A stretch of DNA of 64,000 nucleotides from Amycolatopsis lexingtonensis (GTDB taxonomy: Bacteria; Actinomycetota; Actinomycetes; Mycobacteriales; Pseudonocardiaceae), in the NCBI RefSeq assembly GCF_014873755.1, contig NZ_JADBEG010000001.1, positions 2,730,501 through 2,794,500 on the forward strand, written 5' to 3'. Under the pieces are notes generated by a model. That model was not told where the DNA came from and did not search any database. It saw only the letters and a program-made list of their open reading frames with translations. Made by a program: the position numbers and the translations under genes. Of the stretch, positions 26,601 to 37,723 are shown piece after piece. Within the stretch, counting starts at the first letter, position 1. Every line of letters begins with the position of its first letter.

Positions 26601-29600
26601 GAACCAGCCCACCGTCCGGGACAGGTCGACGCCGTCGAACAGCTCCTCGCGGCCATGGCCTTCCAGGTCGATCACCGGTACCTCGCCGGTCCAGTCCCGC
26701 AGGACCCGGCCCAGCGCGGTGAGCAGGACGTCGTTGACCTGGGTGCGGTAGACGTCCGGGACCTGCCGCAGCAGCGCCCGGGTCTCCTCGGCGGAGAGCC
26801 GGACGGTGACCGTGCGCTCCTCGGCGACGGTGTTGAGCCCGGGCCCGTCGACCGGGAGCGGGGTGACGGCCGGCAACGTGCGCCAGTGACCGAGTTCGTC
26901 GTCGAAGCCGCCGGCCTCCGCGTGCGCGGACAGCCGGGCGGCCCACTCCTGGAACGAGGTCGTCCGCGGCCCGAGGTCACCGCCGCGGTAAGCGGTTTCG
27001 AGGTCCTCCAGGAGGATCCGCCAGGAGACCCCGTCGACGACGAGGTGGTGGGCGGACAGGTGCAGCACGCGGCCCGACAGCGACCAGCGCAGCAGCGAGT
27101 GCCCTTCGCCGGCAGGGGCGTTGTGCAGTCGCCACGTGCCGTCGTCGCGGGTGAACCGCGTCCGGAGGACGTCGTGGTGGTCCGCCAGCACGGCGATCGC
27201 CGCGATGAGGGCCGCTTCGTCGACGTCTTCGGTCAGCTCGACCGAAATCGCCTGGTCGAACCGGCCGGGCACCCGCACGGTGTCGAAGAACCAGCGCTGG
27301 ATCGGCGTCGGCACCACGGGGCCGGACGCCGGCCCGCGGACCGGCGCCGCCCCGGCTTCGGTCACCACCGCGGCCAGAGCCGCGATCGTCTGGTGCCGGA
27401 ACAGGTCGGCGGTGGTCACCGCGAGCCCGGCCCGCCGGGCGCGGGCGCTGACCTGGATACTGAGGATCGAGTCGCCGCCGAGTGCGAAGAAGTTGTCGTC
27501 GGCGCCGACGCGTTCGACGCCGAGCACCTCCGCCCAGATCCCGGCGAGCACGGCCTCCCGCGCGGTACGGGGCGCGCGGGCCCCGGCCTCGACCGCCGGT
27601 TCCGGCAGGGCCCGCCGGTCGACCTTCCCGTTGGCGCTCAACGGCAACGCGGCCAGCACGACGACGGCCGACGGCACCAGGTAATCCGGCAGCGTGCGCC
27701 CCAGCGCGCGGCGCAGCGCCTCGGTGTCCACAGTGACCCCGTCGGCCGGGACGACGTAGCCGATGAGCCGCTTGCGGCCGCCGGTGGCCCGGACCACGAC
27801 CACGGCCTGCGCCACTTCCGCTTCGGCGGCCAGCGCGCGTTCCACCTCGGCCGGTTCGACCCGGAAGCCGCGGATCTTGACCTGGTCGTCGGCGCGGCCG
27901 GCGAACTCGAGGGTCCCGTCGGTCCGCCACCGGGCGCGGTCGCCGGTGCGGTACATCCGCTCGCCGGGCACCCCGAACGGGCAGGCGACGAACTGGTCGG
28001 CGGTCGCGCCGGGCCGCCCGGCGTACCCGCGTGCGAGGCCGGGCCCGGCGACGCACAGCTCGCCGAGTGCCCCGCGCGGCACCGGGCGCAGGTGCTCGTC
28101 CAGCAGGTATCCGCGCATGTCCTCCAGCGGGGCGCCGATCGGGACCACCTCGGGGACGTCGTCCGGCGCCGCCATCCGGTAGGCGGCCGCGAACGTCGTG
28201 GTCTCGGTCGGGCCGTAGCCGTCGACGACGGCCAGGCCCGGGCAGGCGGCCAGGACGCGGCGCACGGCGCCGGGCGGGACGACGTCGCCACCGGTCCAGA
28301 CCTCCCGCAGCCCGGCGAAACACTCGGGGTCTTCCTCGGCGAACAGGCGGAACAACCCCGCCGTCAGCCACATCGCGGTGACCCCGTGGGCCGTGGTGAG
28401 CGCCCGGACCGCGTCGGCGTCCAGGTCGCCCGGCGGAGCGACGACGACGGTGCCGCCGGTCAGCAGCGGCACCCACAGCTCGTAGGTGGAAGCGTCGAAC
28501 GCCAACGGCGAGTGCACCAGCACGCGCTCGTGCGCACCACCGGCAAACCGCGGGTCGGCGGCGAGCGCGACGACGTCGGCGTGGCGGACCGCGACTCCCT
28601 TGGGCAAGCCGGTCGAACCGGAGGTGTATTCGATGTAGGCCAAGTTTTCCGGGTCGAGCGTGACTTCGGGTGCTCCCGCGGCCTCGTCCACATCGGACAC
28701 GACCAGCGTCTGTCCGTCGTGGACGGTCGTGGCGGTGCCGTGCCACCGGTGGTCGGTGAGCAGGAGGTCCGTGCCGTCGAGCAGCAGCCGCAGCCGGTCG
28801 GCGGGGGCGCGGAGGTCGAGCGGGAGGTAGGCGCCGCCGGCCTTGAGGATCGCCAGCAGGGCCACGACGAGGTCGGCCGAGCGGTCCATCAGCACGCCGA
28901 CGCGGTCCTCTGGCCGGACACCCAGCCGGACGAGCCGCCGGGCGAGCCGGTCGGCCCGGGCGCGCAGCTCGCCGTAGTCCCAACGGACGTCGCCGAAGAC
29001 CACGGCGGACGCGTCCGGGTGCTCCGCCGCGACGCGGTCGAACAGCTCGGTGACGGTGTCCCGCGGGGCGGCGTCGGCCGCGGCCGGGAGCAGGAACCGG
29101 CGGTCGTCCGGGGTGAGCAGCGGCAGCGCGCCCACCGGGCGGGCGGGGTCGGCGGCGATGCCGTCCAGGAGCACTTCGAGGCTCGCGGTCAGCCGGGCGA
29201 TCGTGGCGGCGTCGAAGAGCGCGGTGGCGTACTCCACGGTGACCCGCAGGCCGTCGTCACGCGGCCAGAACTCGATGACCAGGTCGAACCGGGCGGACGG
29301 CCGCGGCAGGTCGTGCTCGCGCACCCGCAGCCCCGCCACCTCGCGGGGCCGCACCAGCGGCGTCTGCAGCACGACGACGGCCTGCACCAGCGGGGTCCGG
29401 GACGGATCCCGGTCCGGCTGGACCTCCTCGACGACGCGGTCGAAGGAGACGTCGCCGTGCGCGAACGCGTCCAGCACGGTTTCCCGGAACGCACCGAGGA
29501 ACTCCGCGAACGGCCGCTCGCCGTCCACTTCGGACCGCAGGACGAGCGTGTTGACGAAGAACCCGGTCAGCGGTTCGAGTTCGGCCCGGTCGCGCCCGGC

Positions 29601-32150
29601 GACGGCGGTGCCGACGGCGATGTCGCGCTGCCCGCCGTAGGCCGCGAGGAGCAGCTGCACGGCCGCGGTCAGCGTCATGAACGGCGTCGCGCCGAACGGC
29701 CGCCCGGCTTCGGTGACCCGGCGGACGAGACCGGCGGGCAGGTCGTGGTGGTGGACGGCGCCCGCGGTGTCGCGCTGCGCGGGACGCGGCCGGTCGGTCG
29801 GCACGCCGAGCGGTTCGACGCCGTCGAGCCGCTCGCGCCAGTACGCGGCCTGACTGTCCACTTCGGACTTTTGCTGCCAGCGCGTGTAGTCGCGGTAGCC
29901 CAGCGGGAGCGGCGGCAGGGTGGCGCCGGCGTACAAGTCCAGCAGCTCGCCGGTCAGGATGCCGATCGAGCGGCCGTCGGTGACGATGTGGTGCTGGCAC
30001 AGCACGAGCAGGTGCTCACCGGGGCCCTGCGGGTAGAGCACGGCCCGCGTCAGCGGCCCCGTGCGCAGGTCGAACGGGGTGCCCAGCTCGGCCGCGAGGA
30101 CGTCGTCGTCCGCGGGCGTTTCGGCGATCCGCAACGGAATTTCCCCGGCGGGAGCGATCCGCTGCACGCCTTCGCCGTCCATCGACTCGAACGTCGTCCG
30201 CAGCGATTCGTGGCGGGCGCAGAGCTTCGCCAGGGCACCGCGCAGCGCTTCGACGTCGAGCGGGCCGGACAGCGTGAGGCCGACGCCGGTGTTGTACTCG
30301 GCGCTGCCGCCCGCCAGTTCGTCGAGGAACCACAGCCGCCGCTGGGCCGGGGACAGCGGGAGCACGTCGGCGGGCGGGGTCACCGGGATCGCGGCCTCGT
30401 CGGCGCGCGGCGCGTCCTCGATCAGCCGGGCCAGCGCGGCGACGCTCGGCGCGTCGAAGATCGCCCGGGCCTCGAGGCGCACGCCGAACTTCCGGCGCAG
30501 CCGTGACAACGCCTGCACCGCGAGGATCGAGTCGCCACCGGTCGCGAAGAAGTCGTCGTCGGCGCCGAGGCGGGGAACGCCCAGCACGTCGGCCAGTACT
30601 CGGGCCGCTTCGCGTTCGGTGTCCGTCCGCGGCTCGGTGCCGCGCTCCCCCGGGTCCACGGGCGGCGCGGGCAGCGCCCGGCGGTCGACTTTTCCGTTGC
30701 CGCTCAACGGAAGCGCGTCGAGGACGACGAACGCGGACGGCACCATGTAGTCCGGCAGGGTCGCGGCGGCGACCTCCGCCAGGTCGCCGGGCTCGGCGTC
30801 CGGCTCCGCGACAACGTAGGCGACCAGCCGCTTGGCACCAGGCCGGTCCTCCCGGGCCACGACCACGACCTCAGTCACCCCGGGCGCGGCGGCGAGCACC
30901 GTCTCGATCTCGCCCAGCTCGACGCGGAAGCCGCGGACCTTGACCTGGTCGTCGGCGCGGCCGAGGAACTCGAACTCGCCTTCGGCGTTCTGGCGCACCA
31001 GGTCGCCGGTGCGGTACATCCGGTCGCCGGGCGCCCCGGCCGGGTCGGCCACGAACCGGTCCGCGGTCGCACCCGGCCGCGCCCAGTACCCGCGGGCCAG
31101 GCCGGCCCCGGCCAGGTGCAGCTCACCGGGTTCACCGGGGGCGACCGGGTTCAGGGCGCCGTCCAGCACGCGCACGCCGACGTCGTCGAGCGGGCGCCCG
31201 ATCGGGACCGCGTCGGGTACCCGCTCCGCCGACGGCATCCGGTGGCTGGTCGCGAAGGTGGTGGTTTCGGTGGGCCCGTAGCCGTCGACCACGGTCAGGC
31301 CGGGGCAGGCGCGCAGCACCCGCCGCACGGCGCCGGCCGGGACGACGTCCCCGCCGGTCCAGACCTCGTGCACGCCGCGGAAGCAGTCCGGGGCTTCCTG
31401 CGCCACGATCCGGAACAGGCCGGCCGTCAGCCAGAGCGCCGTGACGGCGTGCCGGTCGAGGAGCCCGCGCAGGGTCTCGACGTCCAGGTCTCCGGGCGGG
31501 GCGACCACGACCGTGCCACCGGAAAGCAGCGGTACCCACAGTTCGTACGTCGTCGCGTCGAACGCGGCGGGCGAGTGGAGCAGCACCCGGCGGTGCGCGG
31601 CACCGGCGAACCGGCTGTCCGCGGCGAGCGCCGCGACGTCGCGGTGCCGGACCGCCACCCCTTTCGGCGCGCCGGTCGAGCCCGAGGTGTGCATGAGGTA
31701 GGCGAGCCGGTCACCGTCCACATCGGGCAGTGCGCGATCCCGTTCCGACAGCGGCTGCCCGGCTTCGACCACAGGTCCACTGTGGACCCGGGCGGCGTGC
31801 TCGGGTTCGTCGGTCACCAGCACCGAAACCCCGGCGGTGGCGAGCACCAGCCGGAGCCGGTCATCGGGGGCCCGCAGGTCGAGCGGTACGTAGGCACCGC
31901 CGGCCAGCACGACCGCCAGCTCGGCGACGACCAGCTCGGCCGAGCGCCGCAGCAGCAGGCCGACCCGGTCCTCCGGGGACAGTCCCAGCCGGAGCAGGTG
32001 CGCGGCGAGCCGCTCGGCGCGGTCGGCCAGCTCGGCGTAGGTGAGCCGGTCTTCGCCGTCGACCGCGACCGCGTCCGGGGTTTCGCGGACCCGCGCGGCG
32101 AACAGCTCGGTCAGGGCCCCGGTTCTCGCCGGGGAGTCTTGCACGGTCAT
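14538..32150 (-). CDS. NRPS1: loading and modules 1-5 of a nonribosomal peptide synthetase
   Basis: About 5,870 aa. I choose the ATG at 32150 (M-T-V-Q-D-S-P-A-R) because GGAAGG lies upstream; a GTG at 32204 adds 18 residues but lacks a ribosome site. Architecture is A-T, C-A-T-E, C-A-T-E, C-A-T-E, C-A-T, starting without a condensation domain, so initiation uses a free amino acid. Carrier motifs: T-G-G-D-S-I near 30535, then LGGDS near 27475, 23230, 19000 and 14705. Pockets read by eye: DAYWWGGTFK (1, 2, 5), DAYFWGVTFK (3), DAYFWGGTFK (4); from memory these belong to the valine/isoleucine group. E domains follow modules 2-4. The last module ends in a carrier domain plus a short tail ([13 protein letters not shown]), probably a donor docking end for NRPS2. 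Confidence 0.97.
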   Translation of the reverse strand: MTVQDSPARTGALTELFAARVRETPDAVAVDGEDRLTYAELADRAERLAAHLLRLGLSPEDRVGLLLRRSAELVVAELAVVLAGGAYVPLDLRAPDDRLRLVLATAGVSVLVTDEPEHAARVHSGPVVEAGQPLSERDRALPDVDGDRLAYLMHTSGSTGAPKGVAVRHRDVAALAADSRFAGAAHRRVLLHSPAAFDATTYELWVPLLSGGTVVVAPPGDLDVETLRGLLDRHAVTALWLTAGLFRIVAQEAPDCFRGVHEVWTGGDVVPAGAVRRVLRACPGLTVVDGYGPTETTTFATSHRMPSAERVPDAVPIGRPLDDVGVRVLDGALNPVAPGEPGELHLAGAGLARGYWARPGATADRFVADPAGAPGDRMYRTGDLVRQNAEGEFEFLGRADDQVKVRGFRVELGEIETVLAAAPGVTEVVVVAREDRPGAKRLVAYVVAEPDAEPGDLAEVAAATLPDYMVPSAFVVLDALPLSGNGKVDRRALPAPPVDPGERGTEPRTDTEREAARVLADVLGVPRLGADDDFFATGGDSILAVQALSRLRRKFGVRLEARAIFDAPSVAALARLIEDAPRADEAAIPVTPPADVLPLSPAQRRLWFLDELAGGSAEYNTGVGLTLSGPLDVEALRGALAKLCARHESLRTTFESMDGEGVQRIAPAGEIPLRIAETPADDDVLAAELGTPFDLRTGPLTRAVLYPQGPGEHLLVLCQHHIVTDGRSIGILTGELLDLYAGATLPPLPLGYRDYTRWQQKSEVDSQAAYWRERLDGVEPLGVPTDRPRPAQRDTAGAVHHHDLPAGLVRRVTEAGRPFGATPFMTLTAAVQLLLAAYGGQRDIAVGTAVAGRDRAELEPLTGFFVNTLVLRSEVDGERPFAEFLGAFRETVLDAFAHGDVSFDRVVEEVQPDRDPSRTPLVQAVVVLQTPLVRPREVAGLRVREHDLPRPSARFDLVIEFWPRDDGLRVTVEYATALFDAATIARLTASLEVLLDGIAADPARPVGALPLLTPDDRRFLLPAAADAAPRDTVTELFDRVAAEHPDASAVVFGDVRWDYGELRARADRLARRLVRLGVRPEDRVGVLMDRSADLVVALLAILKAGGAYLPLDLRAPADRLRLLLDGTDLLLTDHRWHGTATTVHDGQTLVVSDVDEAAGAPEVTLDPENLAYIEYTSGSTGLPKGVAVRHADVVALAADPRFAGGAHERVLVHSPLAFDASTYELWVPLLTGGTVVVAPPGDLDADAVRALTTAHGVTAMWLTAGLFRLFAEEDPECFAGLREVWTGGDVVPPGAVRRVLAACPGLAVVDGYGPTETTTFAAAYRMAAPDDVPEVVPIGAPLEDMRGYLLDEHLRPVPRGALGELCVAGPGLARGYAGRPGATADQFVACPFGVPGERMYRTGDRARWRTDGTLEFAGRADDQVKIRGFRVEPAEVERALAAEAEVAQAVVVVRATGGRKRLIGYVVPADGVTVDTEALRRALGRTLPDYLVPSAVVVLAALPLSANGKVDRRALPEPAVEAGARAPRTAREAVLAGIWAEVLGVERVGADDNFFALGGDSILSIQVSARARRAGLAVTTADLFRHQTIAALAAVVTEAGAAPVRGPASGPVVPTPIQRWFFDTVRVPGRFDQAISVELTEDVDEAALIAAIAVLADHHDVLRTRFTRDDGTWRLHNAPAGEGHSLLRWSLSGRVLHLSAHHLVVDGVSWRILLEDLETAYRGGDLGPRTTSFQEWAARLSAHAEAGGFDDELGHWRTLPAVTPLPVDGPGLNTVAEERTVTVRLSAEETRALLRQVPDVYRTQVNDVLLTALGRVLRDWTGEVPVIDLEGHGREELFDGVDLSRTVGWFTSLFPAALDVPDDWGTALKSVKEQLRAVPRRGIGYGALRYLTGTAPAIDPQVSFNYLGRFDLASDFYAGPPGDVSLDADLADRRPHLLDVVGQADGDTLRFTWHYAENVHDEATVARLAESFLDALRGIIRHCAEPGAGGRTPSDFPLAGLGQAAVDALGDDVEDAYPLTPMQAGMVFHGLARHGDRNYFEQISFTLDDVPDPRRLGEAWQRVVDRTPVLRSRIAWEGVPQPVQIVQRTAEVPVSYPDWSTVDADAELARLLETDLADGLDLTRAPLMRLVIAKDSATSVRVVWTFHHVLLDGWSVFGVLSDVLAVLRGEEPPIRRPFRDYAAWLAAQDDERAEAHWRAELAGVTPTPLPGGRAATRAHTASSTERVPVELDDEASAAVQAFARRHHLTVNTVVQGAWAALLARYSGEAEVCFGATVSGRPAELPGADDIAGLFINTLPVRVRLDRDRGVADWLRDLQANQAEARRFGHLGLTRLQALGESSGQSLFDSIVVFENYPAAEVPGLRDVRAAERTNYPLGVVAYPGRRLSLILTHDPDVIAPALAGRLANHLAALVRGFAAAPHEPATRIPMLSAAETRQLLEERNATACPIPEAALPELFAAAVRRAPEAVALVTDAESVTYAELDAWSNRLAHRLLDLGVRPEDRVAVLMDRSPALVAAELAIVKAGGAYLPLDLRAPAERMRLLLREAGADVLVADRNWLATAEDVHSGVIVTGADDAPTTPPEVTTHRDQLAYVIYTSGSTGTPKGVAARHRDVAALAADRRFAVHDRVLLHSQQAFDAATYELWVPLLNGGTVVLAPPGDLDVHTLGRVLTTHGVTGAFLTTGLFRLVAQEAPEVFAGVREVWTGGDAVPAVALRRVQAACPDTLVADVYGPTETTTFATVHPLPGEIPDVVPIGAPLDNTRVYVLDDELRLVPPGAPGELHIAGAGLARGYLGRPGLTAERFVADPFGPPGERMYRTGDLVRWDDEGALEFVGRVDEQVKVRGFRVEPSEIEAALGEHPDVVQAAVLARADGGVKRLVAYVVGETDGLAEFLGRTLPDYMVPAAFVRLERFPVNVNGKLDRQALPAPDFGGHDHVAPRTERERELTEIWAEVLGAERVGVTDDFFELGGDSILSIQVVSRARRAGLELLPGDLFTHRTPAALAAAARTAEAAVDRGPVSGPVPLTPIQRWFFATQTADPAHFHQFVRLGPDQVDLAAARRAVDALLEHHDALRMRFTGEHQENGPVGAETPLVRLDLSAHEVRLAVHHLVVDGVSWRVLAEDFDRGYAQALKGEPIDLGPRTTSFREWATRLTEHAAAGGFDDELGHWRALTGETSVPVDGAGPNTVASMRSVTVRLSAKETEALLREVPAAYRTQVNDVLLTALGRVLRDWTGGVPVVDLEGHGREDIFDGVDLSRTVGWFTSVFPVALDVPDDWGTALKSVKEQLRAVPRRGIGYGALRYLTGTAPAIDPQVSFNYLGQFGSGRLESDESPRSARAHLLDVVGRVEAGELELTWYYAEGVHRESTVERLAAGMAAALGEIVRHCGHPGAGGRTPSDFPLVRLDQSTVDELAGDGRSVEDIYPLTPMQSGMVFHALAQREERVYFQQVGFVLEGVEDPEALARAWQRVVDRTPVLRTRIVWEGVPEPVQVVQRQVTVPVTHLDWRDADQDQAWRDVVAADRAEGLDLTASPLLRLTLARLSDTEVRVLWTFHHVLLDGWSVFGVLSDVFAAYAGGALPERPPFRDYVGWLRRQDDAEAERYWRGELGDLAAPARLPFDRAPAHAHTTSSSRWLRVPVESSARLQDGARRAGLTMNTVLQGAWALLLSRLSGERDVCFGTTVSGRPVDLPGADEITGIFINTLPVRVTADRSPVADWLAALQARQVEARKFGHLPLTKLQAWSGTTGSLFDSLVVFENYPVDAAAGAAQGLRLRDVDAAEATNYPLSVVASPGERISLDVGYDPDLFEPATAERIARQLTGVLDAFAEDLHRPLDGIDLLTAADRHQVLVAWNDTAHPVPEGTLADLFAAQVARTPDAVALAGDDVRLTYAELAEQAGRLARHLASLGAGPETVVGVLLDRSPDLVVAELATVLAGAAYLPLDTRAPAPRLKTLLTGVPILVTDESRAETVTEVHSGQLVVPGGPRAEAPVRQANPDNLAYVMYTSGSTGKPKGVAVRQRDVVALTADRRFAAHERVLLHASPAFDASTYELWVPLLNGGTVVVAPPGDLDVDTYRRLITEHRVHGAFFTAGLFRLLAQEAPDTFRGMREVWAGGDAVPAAAVRRVREACPETTVVDGYGPTETTTFATSHPMPGVVPEAVPIGKPLDNMRAYVLDADLRPVPPGAPGELHLAGAGLARGYHGDPGLTADRFRPDPFGPPGERMYRTGDLVRWNAHGELEYTGRADEQVKVRGFRIEPGEIEAALAAHPGVGQAAVLAREDHGIKRLVAYFTGDAEDLAAFLARTLPDYMVPAAFVRLESFPLTVNGKLDKRALPAPEFGAGARTAVTTDAERTLAAIWADVLGTGDLGADANFFALGGDSILSIQVVSRARRAGLTLSPHDVFRHPTLAALAAHAGGGAGPRAEQGPVTGTAPLTPIQRWYFATQPDRFDQRVVLEFAEDVDEPALRRALAAVWAHHDALRLRFEQTPRGRVQHGEPVWAAELLAEDVAFDTGQGPLLTAVLDGRRLLLAVHHLVVDGVSWRILLEDLETAYRGGELAPKTASYLEWARRLAGHAATGGFDDELEHWRTLPPVPPLPADGDGPATIDGTAEVTVRLGDEETRALLRDVPEVYRTQVNDVLLAALGRVLRDWTGQVPVIDLEGHGREELFDDVDLSRTVGWFTSMFPVALDVPEDWGEALKAVKEQLRAVPRRGIGYGALRYLTGTAPDIDPLVSFNYLGRFDDAEEGPFRAGALDADVDPHAPRTHALDVVGRVTGGTLELTWSHATGLHDRATVEALAGRMLAALREIIEHCAAPDAGGRTPSDFPLAALDQSTVDELVGDGRTVEDIYPLTPMQGGMVFHGLSQTGQGMYVEQATFVLDGVTDSRRLAEAWQRVVDRTPVLRTAFVWAGVEEPLQVVRNDVRLPVRLIDWTGLDAAGELRKLLAEDRAQGLDLAVAPLMRVTLSRVSATEVQVLWTFHHVLLDGWSVFQVLSDVCTAYAGQALPTRPPFRDYLAWLTRHDQADAERFWRAALVGVEGPTPIPGDRASAGVPCSSEWLPVHLTEPETARLDAFVKRHGLTHNVVLQGAWALLLAAYSGHDDVVFGATASGRPAEIAGVDEITGIFINTLPVRVGVDRGAGVAGWLAGLQAAQAEARRHGHLPLAKVQGWAGLPGGVNLCESLVVFENYPITAAEAGHGLTVRDLSARETTNFPLTVVASPGRELAVDFGYDPALFDASTATRLAGHLLTLLRELTADGDRPVGAVPMLSPAEERLLGEWTATGAEPPSRSLPDLFAEQVRARPDAIAAVLDGEAVSYRDLNRRANRLANRLVGLGLRPEEPVGLALGRAAAVVAELAVVKAGGAYLPLDTRAPLERRRLLLEGVRFVVAEADQPHANTILLSSVDDEPGTDPAVDVDPEQVAYVMYTSGSTGTPKGVAVRHRDVAALAADERFRGGAHERVLLHSPLAFDATTYELWVPLLTGGTVVAAPGDGVDEVTLRALVREHGLTAMWLTAGLFRVLAQETPDCFAGLREVWTGGDVVPAAAVRRVLDACPGLRVVDGYGPTETTTFATSHPMSDVVPDRIPIGRPLAGMRAHVLDRSLRPVPPGVPGELYLAGAGLARGYRGRPGLTADRFVADPAGPPGQRMYRTGDVVRWTAAGTLEFLGRADDQIKLRGFRVEPGEVEAVLARHPAVAQAAVVVREDQPGVKQLVAYVVSDADVVALREFLAGVLPDYLVPSAFVALERFPVSANGKVDRRALPAPAASSAGADEHVEPETDTERALAEIWAEVLGTDRVGAEDSFFALGGDSLKSLHIAAKASALFAVRVTPADVLTARTVTGLAGTVEELILGELESLASDQDS
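14548..14578. repeat. Direct repeat copy 1, inside the NRPS1 3' end
   Basis: Identical over 31 bp to 14360-14390. It codes for the [10 protein letters not shown] tail of NRPS1. Confidence 0.95.
17610..21890 (-). other. NRPS module 4 (C-A-T-E), D-aliphatic residue
   Basis: D-C-L condensation domain ([19 protein letters not shown]). The A pocket DAYFWGGTFK is a mix of the module 3 and module 5 pockets. Carrier LGGDSI near 19000, then an E domain with [10 protein letters not shown]. Boundaries are approximate. Confidence 0.85.
21900..26115 (-). other. NRPS module 3 (C-A-T-E), D-aliphatic residue
   Basis: C domain with [10 protein letters not shown] and HHVLLDGWS (D-C-L), matching the E domain before it. 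The A pocket DAYFWGVTFK differs from its neighbours (Phe at 278, Val at 322), suggesting Ile/allo-Ile or a related beta-branched residue. Carrier LGGDSI near 23230, then an E domain with [10 protein letters not shown]. Boundaries are approximate. Confidence 0.85.
26120..30380 (-). other. NRPS module 2 (C-A-T-E), D-aliphatic residue
   Basis: C domain with A-Q-R-R-L-W-F-L and HHIVTDGRS (L-C-L). The A domain pocket is DAYWWGGTFK (valine-like). The carrier LGGDSI near 27475 is followed by an E domain with [10 protein letters not shown] and E-G-H-G-R-E, ending in the [10 protein letters not shown] linker. Boundaries are approximate. Confidence 0.85.
30390..32150 (-). other. NRPS module 1 (A-T), loading, aliphatic residue
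   Basis: Adenylation domain with [27 protein letters not shown] and [11 protein letters not shown]; pocket DAYWWGGTFK, resembling valine codes. The carrier motif is A-T-G-G-D-S-I, with the usual Leu replaced by Thr. No upstream condensation domain, so the N-terminal amine is left free unless capped later. The next C domain is L-C-L, consistent with an L residue. Confidence 0.85.
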
Positions 32151-32222
32151 CGTCGGTGGCACCTTCCGGGCGCAGGCTGAGGAGCCCGCCGGCAGGGCGG
32201 GCACGGGGAGGGAGGGGTTCGT

Positions 32223-33521
32223 TCAGCAGCGTCGCGCGAGGCGGCCGCCGATTTCGACCGCGGCCGACGCACCGCGGTCACCGCGGAAGCGGCCGCACGG
32301 CGTGGCCCGGCCGGTCGCCGGGTCGCGGACGGTGAAGCTGCCGTCGTCGTGCAGGACGAGCTCCGGGTAGACCTCGCCGTCGACGACGAGCGCGGCGCCC
32401 GTACCGTCGGGGCGGACGGTGTAGTCGATGGCGCCGTTGCGGTAGGTGCCGAAATCTCCGTCCGGGACCGGTACGGGCCGGGCGCCGGGCACGCCGAAGC
32501 GCTGCTCGGGCAGGTCGAAGCCCAGCTCGCGCAGCTCGGCGGCGACGTCGTGCCACAGGTCCGTGCCCGCGGCGCCGTTCGCGGTGAAGGCGACCACGCA
32601 GGCGCCGGCCTGGTCGATGCGCAGGTGGCAGGCCGTGCCGTCGGCGGTGCCGTCGTGGCCGAGCCAGGCGTCGTCGCCGGAGCCGAAATGGGCGATCCCG
32701 AGGCCCCAGCCGTCGGCGAGCCCGAACGGATCGGCTTCCGGCACGGGCCGGTGCATGTCGGCGGCCGTCACGACGTCGAGCAGTCCCGGCTTGCCCAGGT
32801 GGATCCGGCCGAGCTCGACCAGGTCCCGCGCGCTGAACGCCAGCGCCCCGGCCGGGTCGAGCATCGGCGGCAGCACCTGCTCGACCGGCCGCGCCCCGGC
32901 CGGCCCGGTGGCCCGCCCGTGCCCGGAGACGCCACGCGTGCTCTCGGCGTAGACCGGCTCGATCTTCGACGGCCGCAGGACGATCGCCTCGACAGCCTCC
33001 CGCCAGGTCATCCCGGTGACCGCTTCGATCACGGCGCCGACCAGCGCGTACCCGAGGTTCGAGTAGGAGAACGCGGTGCCCGCCGGGCAGACGGGGATCG
33101 CTTCGCGCACCTCGCGCAGGCAGCCCGCGGTCGGATCGGCGGGGTCGGACGGCAGCCCGCTGGTGTGGCTGAGCAGCCGGCGCGGAGTCAGGCCGCGGTC
33201 GAGGCCGGCCACGCCCAGGACGTCACCGACGGGTTGATCGAGCTCCAGGTCGTCGTCGGCGACGAGGGCCATCGCGACCGTCGCCGTGGCCACCTTGGTG
33301 ACCGACCCGGACGGCACCGCGGACTCCTCGGTCATCGGCGTGCCACGGTCCTGGTCTTCGACACCGGTCTGGACCACCAACCGCTCACCGTCCCGCAGGA
33401 CGGCGAGCTGCGCTCCCGGCACCCGGTGCCGGCGAGCCGCGCGGTCCAGCACCGCGTCCAGCCGTTCCGCCGTGACCCGTTGCCTGTCCGAGGCGAGGTG
33501 ACCGTCTCGTACGGATTGCAT
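32223..33521 (-). CDS. Beta-lactamase-fold serine hydrolase, candidate PBP-type peptide cyclase
   Basis: 432 aa. ATG at 33521 chosen because GGAGGG lies 7 bases upstream; a longer frame to 33611 has no such site. Family motifs: S73-V-T-K76 (SxxK), Y153-S-N155 and H289-D-G291 in place of K-T-G. No signal peptide is visible (M-Q-S-V-R-D-G-H...), so it is probably cytoplasmic, unlike secreted D,D-peptidases or beta-lactamases. It is the first gene of the NRPS operon, 72 bp before NRPS1. Stand-alone penicillin-binding-protein-type thioesterases (SurE in surugamide, MppK in mannopeptimycin) have this fold, the same motif set and this location, and release and cyclise peptides ending in a D-residue. 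The family call is firm; the cyclase role is inference. A self-resistance or D-aminopeptidase role is the main alternative. Confidence 0.85.
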   Translation of the reverse strand: MQSVRDGHLASDRQRVTAERLDAVLDRAARRHRVPGAQLAVLRDGERLVVQTGVEDQDRGTPMTEESAVPSGSVTKVATATVAMALVADDDLELDQPVGDVLGVAGLDRGLTPRRLLSHTSGLPSDPADPTAGCLREVREAIPVCPAGTAFSYSNLGYALVGAVIEAVTGMTWREAVEAIVLRPSKIEPVYAESTRGVSGHGRATGPAGARPVEQVLPPMLDPAGALAFSARDLVELGRIHLGKPGLLDVVTAADMHRPVPEADPFGLADGWGLGIAHFGSGDDAWLGHDGTADGTACHLRIDQAGACVVAFTANGAAGTDLWHDVAAELRELGFDLPEQRFGVPGARPVPVPDGDFGTYRNGAIDYTVRPDGTGAALVVDGEVYPELVLHDDGSFTVRDPATGRATPCGRFRGDRGASAAVEIGGRLARRC

Positions 33522-34643
33522 GACCCGACCCTCCGATATCGCACGAAAAACCCAGCACTGCGAATGCCCCACGACTGCAACCGCCCTGAACAATCCCCAC
33601 CAGCACCGCACATCGGGGCGGCTGGAATTAATACGCTGCCCGTTCGCCGATGATCGTCAGTACCGCCAATCGTGGGATCCCAACATACGACGACCCCGGT
33701 TCGGGGTTACCCAACGTAGCAACGACAACGGCACCATTCCACGACTTGAGCAGCCATTTACCCGGCGGTTTCCCACGCCGGTGGACACGTCGAACAACGG
33801 CGAGCACCGGCAAATCGCCGTACCACCTCGCCGACTGGTTCACGCGGCCACTCCACGACCGCTGGAGGCTGTTACCCGGTGGCACAACGGGTTAAACAGG
33901 CGATCTCACGCCACTTTCCAGCCCTGGGTTCTCGACGTCTTGGCAAGCCCGTCAGCTGCGGAAACGCGATTCTTGATCTTTGTTCCGCAAATTACCGGCG
34001 AGTCAAGCAGCACATCCGGACGCACGTGCACCGTATCGTGCACCCGATCGCCGGTTTTATTTCGCATAATTAGCCGTTCGTCCCATCGCCTGGGAAACAG
34101 GACAAGAACCGGACCACCCGATTGGACCGTAACGAAATAGGCGATGGAATTCGGAGGGTCACCGGCCGTTTTCCGGTCTCCGACCGTTCACTGCGGTGAC
34201 GACGTTCGTTCGCCGGAAACCTCCCCGAATGCGTCTTCACGGGGCACGTCGACAGCGGCTTCGTGCGGCCCTGGACCGGGCATCGCGGGCTCGGTGGCGC
34301 GGGGACGTGATGAAGGGGCCGTTCATGTCGCCTGGCGAGATGAACGACCCCTTCATGACGTGCGGGGGCCGGGTCGGCGGTCGGTCAGCGCTTCCGCGAG
34401 CGCGGGCCATGCGGCAGCTCGACGCACCGCCGCTGGAGATCAGGCACTCGCCGGCGCGGCAGACCGCGGGCCTGCGACTCCGCCAATTGCCGCAGCCGCT
34501 CGGCCGCACGTCCGGCACCGCTTCTCAGGTGAGCCCCGACCTCGGCGGCATTCCGCAGCAGCCCGCGAATCTCGTCGTCGTGGCAGCCCGGCGGGGGCCG
34601 GCGGCTCCCCCGCGGTCCAGATCGGCCGCTCAGCCGCGCGGGG
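33522..34643. other. Gene-poor region upstream of the NRPS operon
   Basis: No convincing gene. It is less GC-rich than its surroundings, especially 33540-34140, and should hold the promoter for the minus-strand serine hydrolase and NRPS operon. I see a GTTACCC at 33706, TTTACCC near 33757 and GTTACCC near 33871 that could be repeated protein-binding sites, a small CCCCG-GTT-CGGGG hairpin at 33694-33706, and the large palindrome at 34310-34356. Open frames here have no domain I recognise. Confidence 0.6.
34310..34356. repeat. Long intergenic inverted repeat (47 bp)
   Basis: Arms at 34310-34326 and 34340-34356 match at 16 of 17 positions (ATGAAGGGGCCGTTCAT against the reverse complement of the right arm). 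The 13-base loop is itself palindromic (TCGCC-T-GGCGA). No U-rich tail, so not a typical terminator. It resembles an interspersed actinomycete palindrome. Confidence 0.9.
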
Positions 34644-34787
34644 TCATCCCCGTGGGCTGGACCAAACCGCCACCGGCACGGACGCGGGCGCGCCGATCTT
34701 GGTGCCCTTCCGGTAACCACCGAAGATCAGGCCGAGGATCAGGATGACGAGCGCGATCACCAGCACCCACAGCCACCACTTGCGCAC
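34644..34787 (-). CDS. Small single-pass membrane protein
   Basis: 47 aa from GTG at 34787, preceded by GGGGAGAGG. It begins R-K-W-W-L-W, followed by an unbroken hydrophobic helix of about 20 residues (positions 6-25), then a short polar tail with G-Y-R-K-G-T-K. It is divergent from the DUF4230 gene 87 bp away. No function known; the clear transmembrane helix and ribosome site argue that it is real. Confidence 0.6.
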   Translation of the reverse strand: MRKWWLWVLVIALVILILGLIFGGYRKGTKIGAPASVPVAVWSSPRG

Positions 34788-34874
34788 GGCCTCTCCCCTC
34801 TCCGGCGGGCTCGACCCCGCGAACGTACCCACCGAGCCGGTTCGCCAAGCGTGCGCTTGGGTATTCCTCCCGGC

Positions 34875-35528
34875 ATGGGTGCATGGGGCAAGCGGCTCAT
34901 CGGGATCGGTGTGGCAGTGGTGGTCTTGGCGGCCGCGGCGCTCGTCGGATCGGCGGTACACCTGTTGCCCCAGTTGCGCAATCCGTTCGCCCAGCAGACC
35001 GAAGAGCACTCCGGCCCGGTGCTGCTGCAGTCGATCGTCGAGCTGTCGCGCTACGAGGCCGCCAGTGGCTCGTTCCAGGTGGTCGTCGACATCACGACCA
35101 GCTCGGTGCTGCCCAGCTTCCTCGTCGGCAGCGACACGATGTTCATCGGCGTCGGCACGGACAACTCCTACGTGGACTTCTCCCGGCTGAAGGGCGACGC
35201 CGTCCAGGTTTCCGACGACCGCCTGTCGGCCACGATCACGCTGCCGCACGCCCAGCTGGAGCCGGCGACGCTGGACGTGCACGAGTCCCACGTCTACGCG
35301 CAGCAGCAGGGCCTGTTCACCCGCATCAACGACTTCCTGAACGGCAACCCGAACTCGCAGCAGGCCCTCTACGAGCTCGCTCAGAAGCAGATCCAGGCCG
35401 CGGCCGCGAAGAGCACGCTGGTGGCCGACGCGGAGCGGAACACCAAGGTGATGCTGACCGGCTTGCTGCAGTCGCTCGGCTTCAAGAACATCACAGTGAA
35501 CTACGCGGACAACCCGACCGGGGGCTGA
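34875..35528 (+). CDS. DUF4230 family membrane-anchored protein
   Basis: 217 aa with an N-terminal transmembrane helix (about residues 8-27), then an extracytoplasmic domain with the S-I-V-E-L-S-R-Y-E-A and G-S-F-Q-V-V-V-D patterns of DUF4230 proteins. ATG at 34875 is preferred because it starts right before the anchor; a GTG at 34851 is in frame and no clear ribosome site separates them. Function of the family is not established. It stands alone between divergent and convergent neighbours. Confidence 0.8.
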   Translation: MGAWGKRLIGIGVAVVVLAAAALVGSAVHLLPQLRNPFAQQTEEHSGPVLLQSIVELSRYEAASGSFQVVVDITTSSVLPSFLVGSDTMFIGVGTDNSYVDFSRLKGDAVQVSDDRLSATITLPHAQLEPATLDVHESHVYAQQQGLFTRINDFLNGNPNSQQALYELAQKQIQAAAAKSTLVADAERNTKVMLTGLLQSLGFKNITVNYADNPTGG

Positions 35529-35535
35529 CCTCGGC

Positions 35536-35886
35536 TCACCGGTGCAGGCGCTGGGGCCAGTCCTCCGGCAGCCGCTCCGCCGGGCCGGGCGCGGCCTGGG
35601 TGAGCGGGCGGTGCTCCGGGGCGGCCAGCGTGGGACCGGACTCGTACATCTGTTCCGTCTCGTAGTCCCAGAACCACTCTTCGCCCGGCTCGAAGCTGCG
35701 GACGATCCGGTGTCCCGTCGCCGCGGCGTGGGCGCTGGCGTGCTGGCCGGGTGAGGAGTCGCAGCAGCCGATGTGGCCGCAGCCGGCGCAGCGCCGGAGG
35801 TGGAACCACCAGCCCTGCGGGTCCGCGGCGTCGCAGTCCGCGCAGCCCGGGCCGCTCGGCGGCACCGACGGGTCGACTCCTTGCAT
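35536..35886 (-). CDS. UBP-type zinc finger domain protein
   Basis: 116 aa. ATG at 35886 has AGAGGAG 5 bases upstream. The sequence holds the zinc-binding pattern of the UBP/ZnF family: C-A-D-C, R-R-C-A-G-C-G-H-I-G-C-C-D, then H and H residues in Q-H-A-S-A-H-A-A-A-T-G-H. In eukaryotes this finger binds the ubiquitin C terminus; actinobacterial versions are small stand-alone proteins of unknown role. It ends 8 bp after the convergent DUF4230 gene. Confidence 0.85.
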   Translation of the reverse strand: MQGVDPSVPPSGPGCADCDAADPQGWWFHLRRCAGCGHIGCCDSSPGQHASAHAAATGHRIVRSFEPGEEWFWDYETEQMYESGPTLAAPEHRPLTQAAPGPAERLPEDWPQRLHR

Positions 35887-35988
35887 GCGAACTCCTCTGC
35901 TCAAGACCAAGGCTGATCCGACTCTAATCCGAACCGCGGCGGGCGCCGAATCGGGCGGTGGTCGGCGGGAAAAAGTTCGGGATCGATT

Positions 35989-36000
35989 CAGAAATTTCTG
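35989..36000. promoter_or_regulatory. Perfect palindrome upstream of enolase
   Basis: CAGAAATTTCTG is a perfect 12-bp palindrome in the AT-richer stretch 69 bp before the enolase start. It could be an operator or lie within the promoter; this is inference from symmetry and position. Confidence 0.35.
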
Positions 36001-36047
36001 CTAGCCTCGCCCCTGTCTCGCGGCTCACCGGCGCGCCGCCCCGTTAG

Positions 36048-37644
<1,597 letters not shown>

Positions 37645-37723
37645 CGGTCCCCTTTCGGCGGCGGTCCCCTCCACCCTGGCACACCTCGGCGGTGACCGCG
37701 CCCGGCGCGGTTACCGTCGAAGC

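Noticed and set aside
14538..32150. Hydroxyphenylglycine as substrate of the DAY-type adenylation domains
   Set aside because: Hydroxyphenylglycine codes that I recall have His at 278 and Leu-Cys at 330-331; here position 278 is Trp or Phe and 330-331 are Thr-Phe, which fits aliphatic residues better.
32151..32204. Longer NRPS1 start at GTG 32204
   Set aside because: No ribosome binding site precedes it, while the ATG at 32150 has GGAAGG upstream and starts right before the adenylation domain.
33628..33885. Minus-strand frame of 85 codons upstream of the serine hydrolase
   Set aside because: No ribosome site, no recognisable domain, and third-position composition unlike real genes here.
34385..34720. 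Minus-strand frame of 111 codons with a helix-like segment (I-R-G-L-L-R-N-A-A-E-V-G-A-H-L-R)
   Set aside because: Its start overlaps the small membrane protein gene, no start codon or ribosome site lies near the helix-like part, and the palindrome lies just beyond. Possibly a gene remnant, but not supportable.
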